The notes beneath the pieces were generated by a model. The model saw nothing but the letters and a program-made list of their open reading frames with translations. It had not been told where the DNA came from and did not search any database. The position numbers and the translations under genes were made by a program. DNA of 64,000 nucleotides from H17-190 sp034435615 (GTDB lineage: Bacteria; Chloroflexota; Dehalococcoidia; SM23-28-2; HRBIN24), in assembly GCA_034435615.1 (NCBI GenBank), contig DAOTWZ010000009.1:4501-68500 (forward strand), given 5' to 3'. Each line of letters begins with the position of its first letter. Within the stretch, counting starts at the first letter, position 1. Positions 42,131 through 49,460 of this stretch are shown piece after piece.

Positions 42131-43126
42131 CTAGCTCTCTCCTATTCCCAACGCCTGGCGGGCGGCCTGGACACCCTCCACCAGGCGGCGCAGCTTGGCC
42201 TGGGCCACCTCCCGGGGCAGGAACTCAAGGCCACAGCTCGGGTTGAGGTAGAGACGCTCCGGGGGGCAGACCCGGCTGAGGTAACGCACCGCTCCCACTA
42301 TCTCCTCCACCGCCTCCAGCCGCGTGTTGCGCCCGTTGACGATGCCGGCCGCCAGCTTCTTGCCAGGGGGCAGGGGGTGCTGGCCCACCACCTGCCAGTT
42401 GATGGCGTAGGAGACCAGGTCCACACCGATGGTGGTGACGTAGGGCAGGGCCAGCAGCTCCCGATAGACCCTCTCCACGCTGCCGAACCAGGTGTAGAGG
42501 GCGGTCTCAGCGCGGACGCCCTCCAGCATGCGGCCCAGCGCCTTGGCAAGGAGAGGCATCTCCTCCGGGTGCTTCAGGATGAGGGGCTCGTTCACCTGGA
42601 TGATGGGGGCGCCAGCCTCGTCCAGCAGGCGCACCTCCCGGGCCAGGCAATCGGCCAGGGCCAGCACCAGGCGGGCGCGGTCGTTGTAGTGGGCGTCCTT
42701 GGAGAGGGCGGCCAGGGTGAAGGGGCCGGTGATGACCGCCTTTACTGGCCTGGGGCTGTGCTGGACGGCGAACTGGTAGTCCCGCAGGAGGATGGGCCCC
42801 TGCCACTCCACCTCTCCCTCCACCACCGGCTGGCGGAAGTACATATTGGTGTCCAGGTAGCGGACGAGCCCGTTTATGGAGATACCCTTGAGACGACGGG
42901 CGATGTAGGTCTGGTCGTCCTCCCAGCGGATCTGGCCGTCCGTGATAATGTCGATGCCGGCCTCCACCTGCTCCTGGATGACCTCCAGCGTCACCTCGTC
43001 CTCCACCCTCGCCAGCTCCTCGGTGTCGATCTCGCCCCGCTCGAAGCGGGCGATGGCTGCACGCAGGCGGGCCGGCCGCGGCCGGTTAGGTATTTTAGGG
43101 TAGTTCCCCACCACTGTAGTCAGCAT
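42131..43126 (-). CDS. MetE-like paralogue lacking zinc ligands
   Basis: 331 residues, the same single-barrel fold as the adjacent gene (TTVVGNYPKIP, VITGPFTLAALSKD, IQVNEPLI, YLNPSCGLEFLP). Where the neighbour has HTHIC, this one reads LYTWFGSVE, so the His and Cys ligands are replaced by Tyr and Trp. Only the C-terminal Cys (PSCGLE) remains. It is therefore probably not a standard zinc homocysteine methyltransferase; it may be a structural partner of the active paralogue or use another substrate. First gene of the operon, behind a long leader. Confidence 0.8.
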   Translation of the reverse strand: MLTTVVGNYPKIPNRPRPARLRAAIARFERGEIDTEELARVEDEVTLEVIQEQVEAGIDIITDGQIRWEDDQTYIARRLKGISINGLVRYLDTNMYFRQPVVEGEVEWQGPILLRDYQFAVQHSPRPVKAVITGPFTLAALSKDAHYNDRARLVLALADCLAREVRLLDEAGAPIIQVNEPLILKHPEEMPLLAKALGRMLEGVRAETALYTWFGSVERVYRELLALPYVTTIGVDLVSYAINWQVVGQHPLPPGKKLAAGIVNGRNTRLEAVEEIVGAVRYLSRVCPPERLYLNPSCGLEFLPREVAQAKLRRLVEGVQAARQALGIGES

Positions 43127-43362
43127 CGGTCCAGTCCCTGCCGCGGGAGCGGGAGCCCCCTAGGTCTTCTCTCCCTCCCCCTGCCGGGCCCGGCGCTCCC
43201 CCACCGTCGCCCCCGGCCGCGGGGACGGGACGCCCGCACCACGGGGCCAGAATCGGAAGGGGATGGTCCTGCGCATGGGCCCGTACCGACTTTACACAGA
43301 GAGAGGGCCGAGCCCGACCTCGGAAGGCTTCGACCCCCAATGTTCTACTGTCTATTAGAACG
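43127..43362 (-). promoter_or_regulatory. Long leader of the metE-like-speDE operon
   Basis: About 235 nt between the predicted transcription start and the first ATG, GC-rich and able to form several stems. It begins with the dyad GTTCTA-N8-TAGAAC (43342-43361). I looked for SAM-I/IV, SAM-II, SAH and cobalamin riboswitch signatures and recognise none. An unknown riboswitch or attenuator would fit a Met/SAM operon. The further stretch 43398-43466 shows no gene. Confidence 0.4.
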
Positions 43363-43368
43363 TTATCG

Positions 43369-43397
43369 AGTGTAACAGGTGGGCTGGGCCCAGTCAA
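43369..43397 (-). promoter_or_regulatory. Promoter of the metE-like-speD-speE operon
   Basis: -35 TTGACT (43397-43392), 17-bp spacer and -10 TACACT (43374-43369), followed at once by the dyad at 43342-43361. Confidence 0.6.
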
Positions 43398-43466
43398 TCA
43401 CCCTTTCCCCCATCAGCGATGTCCTCCTGCCCGGCCGGGCGGCCGCCCCTGGCCGGGCCGCGGACG

Positions 43467-43970
43467 TCAGGGCTCCACGCTCACCCGCATGCCCTGTCGG
43501 TAGACTAGGGTGCCGCCCAGGTAGCCGCCCAGCATCAGGGCCAGGCAGCCCAGCGCCTGCAGGGCCAGGGGCGCCGGCGCTGTCCGTCCCCCGGGCCGGG
43601 CAGCCCTCAGCACCAGGCTCAGGGCAAAGAGCCCGGCGGCCGTCACCTGGGAGAGGAGATGATAGGTGGCCAGGCGGCGCTTGCGGGAGCCCGGCACCAT
43701 GGTCAGATAGTCCACCAACCCTGTCAGGGCGGTAGGGACGAGGACGCTCAGGGCGATGACCTGGTTATAGTAGGCTGCCCGCGGCAGTGCCGGGTCATCG
43801 CGCAGGCGGGAGGCCACGTCCAGGGCGAGAGCGGCCACGGGCAGCGCCATGGGGAAATGGGAGAGAAAGGGATGGCTGGGATGGCCCAGCGGCCGTCCCT
43901 GAACCACGTCCCGGACGGTCCACCGTCCGCCCGCTACAGGGATGCCGTCCCAAAGCCTCCGCAGCCGCAT
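43467..43970 (-). CDS. DUF2231-like membrane protein
   Basis: 167 residues with four helices. The motif GHPSHPFLSHFPMALPVAAL (His/Pro before helix 1) is typical of DUF2231; later ALTGLVDYLTMVPGS and RRLATYHLLSQVTAAG carry the second conserved His. The His pair suggests possible haem or metal binding, but the family is uncharacterised. Probably monocistronic after the hairpin at 43991. Confidence 0.75.
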   Translation of the reverse strand: MRLRRLWDGIPVAGGRWTVRDVVQGRPLGHPSHPFLSHFPMALPVAALALDVASRLRDDPALPRAAYYNQVIALSVLVPTALTGLVDYLTMVPGSRKRRLATYHLLSQVTAAGLFALSLVLRAARPGGRTAPAPLALQALGCLALMLGGYLGGTLVYRQGMRVSVEP

Positions 43971-43990
43971 GGGAGTGCTCGAGGATGCCG

Positions 43991-44019
43991 GGGGCCGGAG
44001 GGGCTACCCCTCCGGCCCC
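43991..44019 (-). terminator. Perfect 13-bp hairpin after the MCVTCGCG gene
   Basis: GGGGCCGGAGGGG-CTA-CCCCTCCGGCCCC, 10 nt after the TAG of the small gene. No T-tract follows on either strand, yet the perfection suggests selection as a terminator or mRNA 3' stabiliser. Confidence 0.5.
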
Positions 44020-44028
44020 GGCCCTTGA

Positions 44029-44190
44029 CTAGCGCTGTTGCGCCTGTTGCAGCCCCTGCTGGATGTTCTGCTGGAGCTGCTGCATGTCCACGCCCGCTGC
44101 CTGGGCGGCCTCACGGAACTGCGAGAGGGTGATGTTGCGGGGATCGCCGTGGTTCTCCTCGAGCTGGCCGCAGCCACAGGTGACACACAT
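44029..44190 (-). CDS. Small MCVTCGCG protein, 53 residues
   Basis: ATG 44190 with GGGAGG upstream. The sequence begins MCVTCGCGQLEENHGDP, so three cysteines (2, 5, 7) and a His lie at the very N-terminus, followed by a helix TLSQFREAAQAAGVDMQQLQ and a Gln-rich tail. I recall similar very short proteins with this N-terminal motif in Chloroflexota and other GC-rich bacteria, without function. The CxxCxC plus His suggests metal binding. It has its own -10 box and a perfect hairpin after it. Confidence 0.7.
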   Translation of the reverse strand: MCVTCGCGQLEENHGDPRNITLSQFREAAQAAGVDMQQLQQNIQQGLQQAQQR

Positions 44191-44224
44191 GGCCCCACCT
44201 CCCTTCCTCAGCTTGACGGGGGCC

Positions 44225-44230
44225 ATTATA
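44225..44230 (-). promoter_or_regulatory. -10 box of the MCVTCGCG gene
   Basis: TATAAT on the minus strand, within GCTATAATGGC, giving a UTR of about 28 nt. Confidence 0.4.
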
Positions 44231-44315
44231 GCACCGGCCGTCCGGGAGTGGCCGGTCGCCAGTATATAGACTGCATTGCGAAAGCGGCTCGAAAGGGACG
44301 CCGCCGACGGGACGG

Positions 44316-44324
44316 TGCTAAAAT
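44316..44324 (+). promoter_or_regulatory. Extended -10 promoter of the amidase gene
   Basis: TGC-TAAAAT (44316-44324), an extended -10 that does not need a good -35. The predicted start near 44331 lies before the ATG at 44342 and supports that start over upstream codons. Confidence 0.45.
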
Positions 44325-44341
44325 GCCTGGGAGCAGGGGAC

Positions 44342-45196
44342 ATGGGTGGGCGTGCGAGCGGTCTGCTGGCGGTGGCGGTCGCCATCGCCCTCGCGCTAGG
44401 GTGCGGGGGAGGGACTCCGCTGGCGCCGTCGGCCCAGGAGGGCCCCCCAGGCCCCGGCGAGGGGGCCAGCAGCGTCCCCCAGGCCGGACCCTCCCCGGCC
44501 CTCCAGGAGGCTACGGGACGCGGCCGTATCTGTCTCGATCCCGGCCATGACGCCCGCTACCCCGGCGCCAGCGCCAGGGACGCCACCGGGCGTGTCCTGT
44601 TCGACGAGCATGTGCTGACTCTCCAGGTGGCCTACCGCCTGAAGCCCCTCCTGGAGGCCCAGGGGTTCCTGGTCTGCGTGACTCGTGACGAGCAGGGAGA
44701 ACTGCTCCCTCAGGGCCGGGACGAGGACGGCAACGGTCGCATCGAGGCGTGGGAGAGGGCGCAGGCCAAGATAGACTTCCTCAACGCCTTCGCCCCCCAG
44801 GTGCTGGTATCCATCCACTTCAACGGGCTCTCCGACCCCTCCGTCAGAGGGAGCGAGGTCTACTACTCCGATACCGGCCCCTGGATGGAGGAGAACCGTC
44901 TCCTGGCCCGGACGCTCCTGTACTCGCTGGTGGAGGCGCTGCAGGCCGCCGGGCACGCGGCGGTGGACCGCGGCATCAAGAGCGACAACTACAAGCCTTA
45001 CGGTCGTCTCTACGTCCTGGGCAACAACGACCGTCTGGTGCGCAAAGGGACGTGGCAGGCGGGGGCCCTGGTGGAAGTGCTCTTCCTCAGCAACCCTGTC
45101 GATGTTGCTTTCCTGCAGCGGCCGGACGCCCTGGAAGTGATCAGCCAGGGGCTCCTCCGGGGCATCGTGCGCTTCTGGGAGGAGCGCTCGCCTTGA
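44342..45196 (+). CDS. N-acetylmuramoyl-L-alanine amidase, predicted lipoprotein
   Basis: 284 residues from ATG 44342. A lipoprotein signal ends in ALGC; a Pro/Gly/Ser-rich linker (about 22-55) leads to an Amidase_3 domain. Zinc ligands and catalytic residues: CLDPGHDARYPG, VLFDEHVLTLQ, VSIHFNG, and VEVLFLSNPVD with the catalytic Glu. It cleaves the amide between MurNAc and the stem peptide, outside the membrane. The next promoter overlaps its stop codon. Confidence 0.9.
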   Translation: MGGRASGLLAVAVAIALALGCGGGTPLAPSAQEGPPGPGEGASSVPQAGPSPALQEATGRGRICLDPGHDARYPGASARDATGRVLFDEHVLTLQVAYRLKPLLEAQGFLVCVTRDEQGELLPQGRDEDGNGRIEAWERAQAKIDFLNAFAPQVLVSIHFNGLSDPSVRGSEVYYSDTGPWMEENRLLARTLLYSLVEALQAAGHAAVDRGIKSDNYKPYGRLYVLGNNDRLVRKGTWQAGALVEVLFLSNPVDVAFLQRPDALEVISQGLLRGIVRFWEERSP

Positions 45197-45221
45197 CAGG
45201 GGCGGCGCCGGGGCCTATATA
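45193..45221 (+). promoter_or_regulatory. Strong promoter of the LLM flavoprotein gene
   Basis: Consensus -35 TTGACA (45193-45198), 17-bp spacer and -10 TATATA (45216-45221). The -35 overlaps the TGA of the amidase gene. A leader of about 138 nt precedes the ATG at 45366; I recognise no riboswitch in it. Confidence 0.65.
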
Positions 45222-45365
45222 GCCGTCAAACGGCCCTCGGCGGCGCCGACAGGGGGTGATGCCCGGGGTGGAAAGGGACTACATCGTCCGTCGCAGCGTC
45301 GGGTAGGGGACCGGGGCCCGCCGCCCCGGCCAGCGGACGGCAGGCGCAGGAGAGGAGGCGACACC

Positions 45366-46397
45366 ATGGAGGCGCCATCTGTCCGGTTCGGCCTCTGGTA
45401 TGACTTCCGCAGCCCTCCCCAGTGGGGGATACCCTTCGGCCAGCTCTACCGTGAGAACCTGGAGCAGATCCGGTGGGCAGAGACGCTGGGTTACGGCTCC
45501 GTCTGGCTGTCCGAGCACCACTTCGCCGAGGACGGTTACCTGCCATCGTTGGCGGTGATGGCGGGGGCCATCCTGGGCTGCACCAGGGAGATGCTGGTAG
45601 GGACGGCCGCCCTGTTGCTGCCCCTCCACAATCCGGTCCGGGTGGCCGAGGACGCCGCTGTCCTCAGCCTGCTCTCGGGCGGGAGGTTCGTCCTGGGGGT
45701 GGCCATGGGCTACGTGGAGGAGGAGTTCCACGGCTTCGGCATACCGCGCCGCAACCGCCCCAGCCTCCTGGAAGAGGGGGTGCAGGTCATCCGCCGGGCC
45801 TGGAAGGGGCAGGCGCTGGGCTTCACGGGCCGGCGCTACCGCTTTCCCGGGGTGGTGGTGACGCCGGCGCCGGAGAAGGAGCCGCTGCTGGCCACCGCCG
45901 CCCTCCAGGAGCCGGGCATCCGCCGGGCGGCCCGGCTGGAGGCGGCCGGCCTCAGCGAGGGCTTCGTGGCCGCCAACAGCGCCGCCCTCCCCATCTATCT
46001 GCAGGCGCTGCAGGAGGCGGGAGGCGACCCGCAACGGACGAACCTCTTCGTGGGCCTGTGGTGCGTGGTGGACGAAGACCCGGAGCGGGCCTGGCAGGAG
46101 GTGGGGCCCCACGCCCTCTATCAGATGAACGTCTACGTCCGCTGGGGGGCCTTCGCGGCGCCCGTCTTTGAGGACCCTGCCCAGTTGCTGGAGGTGGGGG
46201 CCTACCAGGCCCTGGACGGCGAGGCCGCTGCCAAGGAGATAACCTCTCTTTTGCGCCAGTACCCCCAGGTGCGGGACGTCTACCTGTGGGCTCGCTTCCC
46301 GGGCGAGGGGGTCCGGACCAGCGCCCGGCGCGTAGAGTACTTCGCCAGGAAGGTCATTCCTCAGGTGAGCGCCCTCCTCCGGGAGGGGAGGGGGTAA
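45366..46397 (+). CDS. LLM-class flavin-dependent oxidoreductase
   Basis: 343 residues, bacterial-luciferase-like TIM barrel. Motifs: ETLGYGSVWLSEHHFAEDGY (first strands), VGTAALLLPLHNPVRVAED, LLSGGRFVLGVAMGY and a C-terminal region with a Tyr/Trp-rich loop. It uses reduced FMN or F420; with the group NPVRVAEDAAVLS the protein could be either. Substrate unknown. GGAGAGGAGG precedes the ATG. Confidence 0.85.
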   Translation: MEAPSVRFGLWYDFRSPPQWGIPFGQLYRENLEQIRWAETLGYGSVWLSEHHFAEDGYLPSLAVMAGAILGCTREMLVGTAALLLPLHNPVRVAEDAAVLSLLSGGRFVLGVAMGYVEEEFHGFGIPRRNRPSLLEEGVQVIRRAWKGQALGFTGRRYRFPGVVVTPAPEKEPLLATAALQEPGIRRAARLEAAGLSEGFVAANSAALPIYLQALQEAGGDPQRTNLFVGLWCVVDEDPERAWQEVGPHALYQMNVYVRWGAFAAPVFEDPAQLLEVGAYQALDGEAAAKEITSLLRQYPQVRDVYLWARFPGEGVRTSARRVEYFARKVIPQVSALLREGRG

Positions 46398-46489
46398 AGG
46401 GGGGCGACGGCCTGGGCAGGGCGAGGACAGGCCCGGGGGAGGTCGTCGAAAAGAGGGCGGCCGGCGCTCCCCCCGACAGGCGACCCTCC

Positions 46490-47734
46490 GTGGTGGTGAT
46501 AGGGGCCGGCTTCGGCGGCCTGCGGGTGGCCCGCGGCCTGGCCCGCCTACCTGTCGACGTCACTGTCGTCGATCAGAACAACTATCACCTGTTCGTGCCC
46601 CTCCTCTATCAGGTGGCCACCGCCGGTCTGGAGGCGGAGGAGATAGCGCAGCCGGTGCGCCGCATCCTGTCCGGGCAGGGGAACCTGCGCTTCCGCCTGG
46701 GGCGGGTGACGGGCGTGGACCTGGAGGCCGGGCTGGTCCGCACCGATACCTGCGAGCTGCCCTACGATTTCCTAGTCATCGCCGCTGGCAGCACCACCAA
46801 CTACTTCGGGCTGGAGTCGGTGGAGCGGACGGCCTGCACCCTTCGCACCCTGGACGATGCGGAAATGGTGCGCGACCGCCTCCTCTCGGCCCTCGAGGAG
46901 GCAGTGGCGACAGACGATCCCGTCCGCCGACGGGAGCTGATGACCTTCGTCTGTGTGGGCGGCGGCCCTACCGGCGTGGAGCTGGCGGGTGCCCTGGCGG
47001 AGCTGCGGCGGCACGTCCTGCCCCGGGACTATCCGGAGTTGGCAGCCAGCGACCTCCGCATCGTCCTGCTGGAGGCGACGGATCGCCTCCTCCCCGGCTT
47101 CCGCCAGAGGTCTCAGGCCCGTGCCCTGGAGCAACTGGTGCGCATGGGCGTGGAGGTGCGCCTGAACGCGCCGGTGGTGGACGCCGATGAGGGAGGCGTG
47201 ACCCTGAAAGGGGGCGAGCGCATCGGCGCTGGCGTCGTCGTCTGGGTGGCGGGCATGCGGGCGGCGCCGCTGGCGGCTGCCCTGGAGACCCCCAAGGGTC
47301 CGGGCGGTCGGATCATCGTCAGAGAGACGCTGCAGTTGCCCGAACATCCGCGCGTATACGCCATAGGGGACATAGCCCACGTGGAGACGCCCAGGGGACG
47401 CTCCTACCCCATGATGGCGCCGGTGGCCATCCAGCAGGGCGACTTAGTGGTGGAGAACATCCGCCGTCAGCTCGACGGTAAGAAGCCGCGTCGTTTCCGT
47501 TATCGCAACCCGGGGGCGATGGCTACCATAGGGCGACAGTCGGCGGTGGCGGAGGTCTACGGACTCCAGTTCGGCGGCCTCTTCGCCTGGGTGCTGTGGC
47601 TGGCCGTCCACCTGTTCTGGCTCATAGGGCTGCGCAACCGCATCCTGGTGCTGGTCAACTGGGCCTGGAACTACTTCACCTATGACCGCAGCGTGCGCAT
47701 CATCCGTCGTCGCTCCCCGGCACGGGGGAGATAG
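46490..47734 (+). CDS. ndh: Type II NADH:quinone oxidoreductase (NDH-2)
   Basis: About 414 residues from GTG 46490. FAD-binding VVVIGAGFGG lies at the very start, NADH-binding VCVGGGPTGVELAG follows, and VYAIGDIAHVETP is the second FAD motif; the C-terminus has the hydrophobic/amphipathic membrane anchor LFAWVLWLAVHLFWLIGL. The start is uncertain: the frame is open back to 46286, but that would overlap the LLM gene by 112 nt, and no ATG/GTG/TTG lies between. NDH-2 passes electrons from NADH to quinone without proton pumping. Confidence 0.88.
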   Translation: MVVIGAGFGGLRVARGLARLPVDVTVVDQNNYHLFVPLLYQVATAGLEAEEIAQPVRRILSGQGNLRFRLGRVTGVDLEAGLVRTDTCELPYDFLVIAAGSTTNYFGLESVERTACTLRTLDDAEMVRDRLLSALEEAVATDDPVRRRELMTFVCVGGGPTGVELAGALAELRRHVLPRDYPELAASDLRIVLLEATDRLLPGFRQRSQARALEQLVRMGVEVRLNAPVVDADEGGVTLKGGERIGAGVVVWVAGMRAAPLAAALETPKGPGGRIIVRETLQLPEHPRVYAIGDIAHVETPRGRSYPMMAPVAIQQGDLVVENIRRQLDGKKPRRFRYRNPGAMATIGRQSAVAEVYGLQFGGLFAWVLWLAVHLFWLIGLRNRILVLVNWAWNYFTYDRSVRIIRRRSPARGR

Positions 47735-47948
47735 TGCGCTCAGCCCCGAAGACCATGCACGAGCGGCAGGCTGCGCGGGCGCCCGCGCTCCATGATGGCA
47801 TGGTCACGTCAGCGGCGCTGCGGTGGGGGGAGAAGCGAAGGACGGTGCCAGGCACGGCCTCGGCCACGCCGGTGCGGGCGAAAGAGTCATCTGCAGTGGC
47901 CTCAGGGTACCCCACGCCAGGCCAGAAGGCCCATCCTGGCCCAGGCCC

Positions 47949-48024
47949 TGGAGCGGGCGACGGGACTCGAACCCGCGACCCTCTGCTTGGGAAGCAGATG
48001 CTCTGCCGACTGAGCTACGCCCGC
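47949..48024 (-). tRNA. tRNA-Gly (anticodon CCC)
   Basis: Acceptor stem GCGGGCG/CGCCCGC, D arm with AGCTCAGTCGGCAGAGC, anticodon stem TCTGC/GCAGA with loop TTCCCAA (anticodon CCC, codon GGG), TPsiC arm GCGGGTTCGAGTCCCGT, discriminator T and genomically encoded CCA. The flanks 47735-47948 and 48025-48060 show no gene. Confidence 0.95.
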
Positions 48025-48060
48025 TCCTGCTCGGCGGGAACCTCCCCGCCGGCCCTTATT

Positions 48061-48897
48061 CTAGGCCTGGTCGCCGCCGCCCGTCAACGGCGCCGGCCCC
48101 TCGCCCCAGCGGGCCCCGGCCCAAACCATCGCCATGGCCAGGAGAAGCAGGGTGGCCCCCAGGGCGCTCAGGGCCAGATAATTGCGCAGAGGTATGGCCA
48201 TAGCGTCGACGCCGATCTGCAGCATGCCCTGGACGAAGGCGTCGTCGGTGTCCTGGGCGGAGCGGAGGCCGAAGCGGATCGCCACCGTAGCCGCCAGCAA
48301 GGGGAGAGAGGAGCCCAGGAGGACGCCGCCCAGGGCCGCCAGCCGGCCAGCCCAGGAGGCGAGGGAGGTCAGGAGCAGCAGGCAGAGGGCCAGGGCCACC
48401 AGGCCTGAGACCACGGCCAGCCCCACCAGCCAGCGGTGAGTCTCCTCCGTGATGATCCCCAGCCCGCGGTCTATGGCCCGCGCCGCTGAGACCTGCCCCA
48501 GCTCCCGCCTCGCCTCGGGGTCGGAGGCGAGGACGTCCAGGCCGTCCTCGTATGCCCTCTTGGAGCCCTCTGCCACTAGCAAGGTCCGCAACGCCTCCCC
48601 CTGGAGCGTCCGGGCCTGCTCCGGCGTCACCTCCACCGGGATGGGGAAATCGGGCACCAGGACGGGCCCGCTCCCGTCCGTCTGGGACGCTCGCAGGGAG
48701 CGCTCGATCTCCGGCAGGGCGGCGTCCAGGTCGGTCAGGACGACGATGACCCGGGAGAGAAGCCTCTTCCCCACACCCTCGGCCGTCAGTTGGGCGCCGC
48801 TCAGGACGGCCAGGAAGACGGCGGTCACCAGGGTCGCCAGGACGCCCAGGACTATCAGGTAGAACTGGCGCAGAAGGGGGGTGCCGTTTCCCCTCAT
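48061..48897 (-). CDS. Membrane protein of unknown function
   Basis: 278 residues. One N-terminal helix (about 12-32), a soluble, probably external region (35-150) with PVLVPDFPIPVEVTPEQA, then three or four helices (about 155-260). It begins in a 4-nt overlap with the RDD gene (ATGA), so the two are coupled. No family recognised; no cysteines. Confidence 0.6.
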   Translation of the reverse strand: MRGNGTPLLRQFYLIVLGVLATLVTAVFLAVLSGAQLTAEGVGKRLLSRVIVVLTDLDAALPEIERSLRASQTDGSGPVLVPDFPIPVEVTPEQARTLQGEALRTLLVAEGSKRAYEDGLDVLASDPEARRELGQVSAARAIDRGLGIITEETHRWLVGLAVVSGLVALALCLLLLTSLASWAGRLAALGGVLLGSSLPLLAATVAIRFGLRSAQDTDDAFVQGMLQIGVDAMAIPLRNYLALSALGATLLLLAMAMVWAGARWGEGPAPLTGGGDQA

Positions 48898-49409
48898 GAG
48901 AGATCGACGACCATGGTGCCGGCCAGGAGGTCGGGGAGGCCGCGGCGCCGGCGGTCCACCAGCGCCGGGAGGTAGCCCAGGACGGGGAAGGCCAGCGCTA
49001 TGACGTAGCCGATGAATCGGACCAGCGCTACCGCCAGACCCAGAGGTCGCCCGTCCTGACGGACCACCTTCACCCTTACCGCCATCTGGCCCACCGTCTG
49101 CCCCCGCCAGGCCCAGAGGGCGATGTGGTAGAGAGGGACGAAGGCTAGCCAGCCCAGGACGATGAAGATGGCGGTGTTGACGGCGGCATCGGAGTCGGTG
49201 CTGCCCCAGCCGGTGCGCAGGAGCACCTGCAGTCCGGCCACCACCAGGAAGGCCATGAAGGTGGAGGCCAGGACGATGATATCCAGCACGAAGGAGACCG
49301 CCCGCACTCCCAGCCCCGCCGGCTGCCAGCGGGGCTGCGGGCTGGCCTGACCGTTCCCCTGAAGGCTGCGCATCACGGGGCTGTAGACATAGCGGTTGCG
49401 CCTGCTCAT
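48894..49409 (-). CDS. RDD-family membrane protein
   Basis: 171 residues. RDD domain with three or four helices: LGVRAVSFVLDIIVLASTF (R and D of the name), QTVGQMAVRVKVVRQDGRPL and LPALVDRRRRGLPDLLAGTMVV. RDD proteins occur alone as putative transporters or accessory proteins. First of a two-gene unit. Confidence 0.85.
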   Translation of the reverse strand: MSRRNRYVYSPVMRSLQGNGQASPQPRWQPAGLGVRAVSFVLDIIVLASTFMAFLVVAGLQVLLRTGWGSTDSDAAVNTAIFIVLGWLAFVPLYHIALWAWRGQTVGQMAVRVKVVRQDGRPLGLAVALVRFIGYVIALAFPVLGYLPALVDRRRRGLPDLLAGTMVVDLS

Positions 49410-49421
49410 GGGCCAGCGGGG

Positions 49422-49450
49422 ATTATAGCACGGGCCATCACGATGCTGAA
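49422..49450 (-). promoter_or_regulatory. Promoter of the RDD gene
   Basis: -10 TATAAT (49427-49422) and -35-like TTCAGC (49450-49445) with a 17-bp spacer; UTR of about 6 nt. Confidence 0.45.
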
Positions 49451-49460
49451 CGCGGCCATC

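Noticed and set aside
45222..45365. Riboswitch in the leader of the LLM gene
   Set aside because: No conserved FMN, cobalamin or other known core was recognised; left only as an untested leader.
48061..48408. Plus-strand frame overlapping the tRNA and the membrane protein gene
   Set aside because: It runs through the tRNA on the opposite strand and has no motif.
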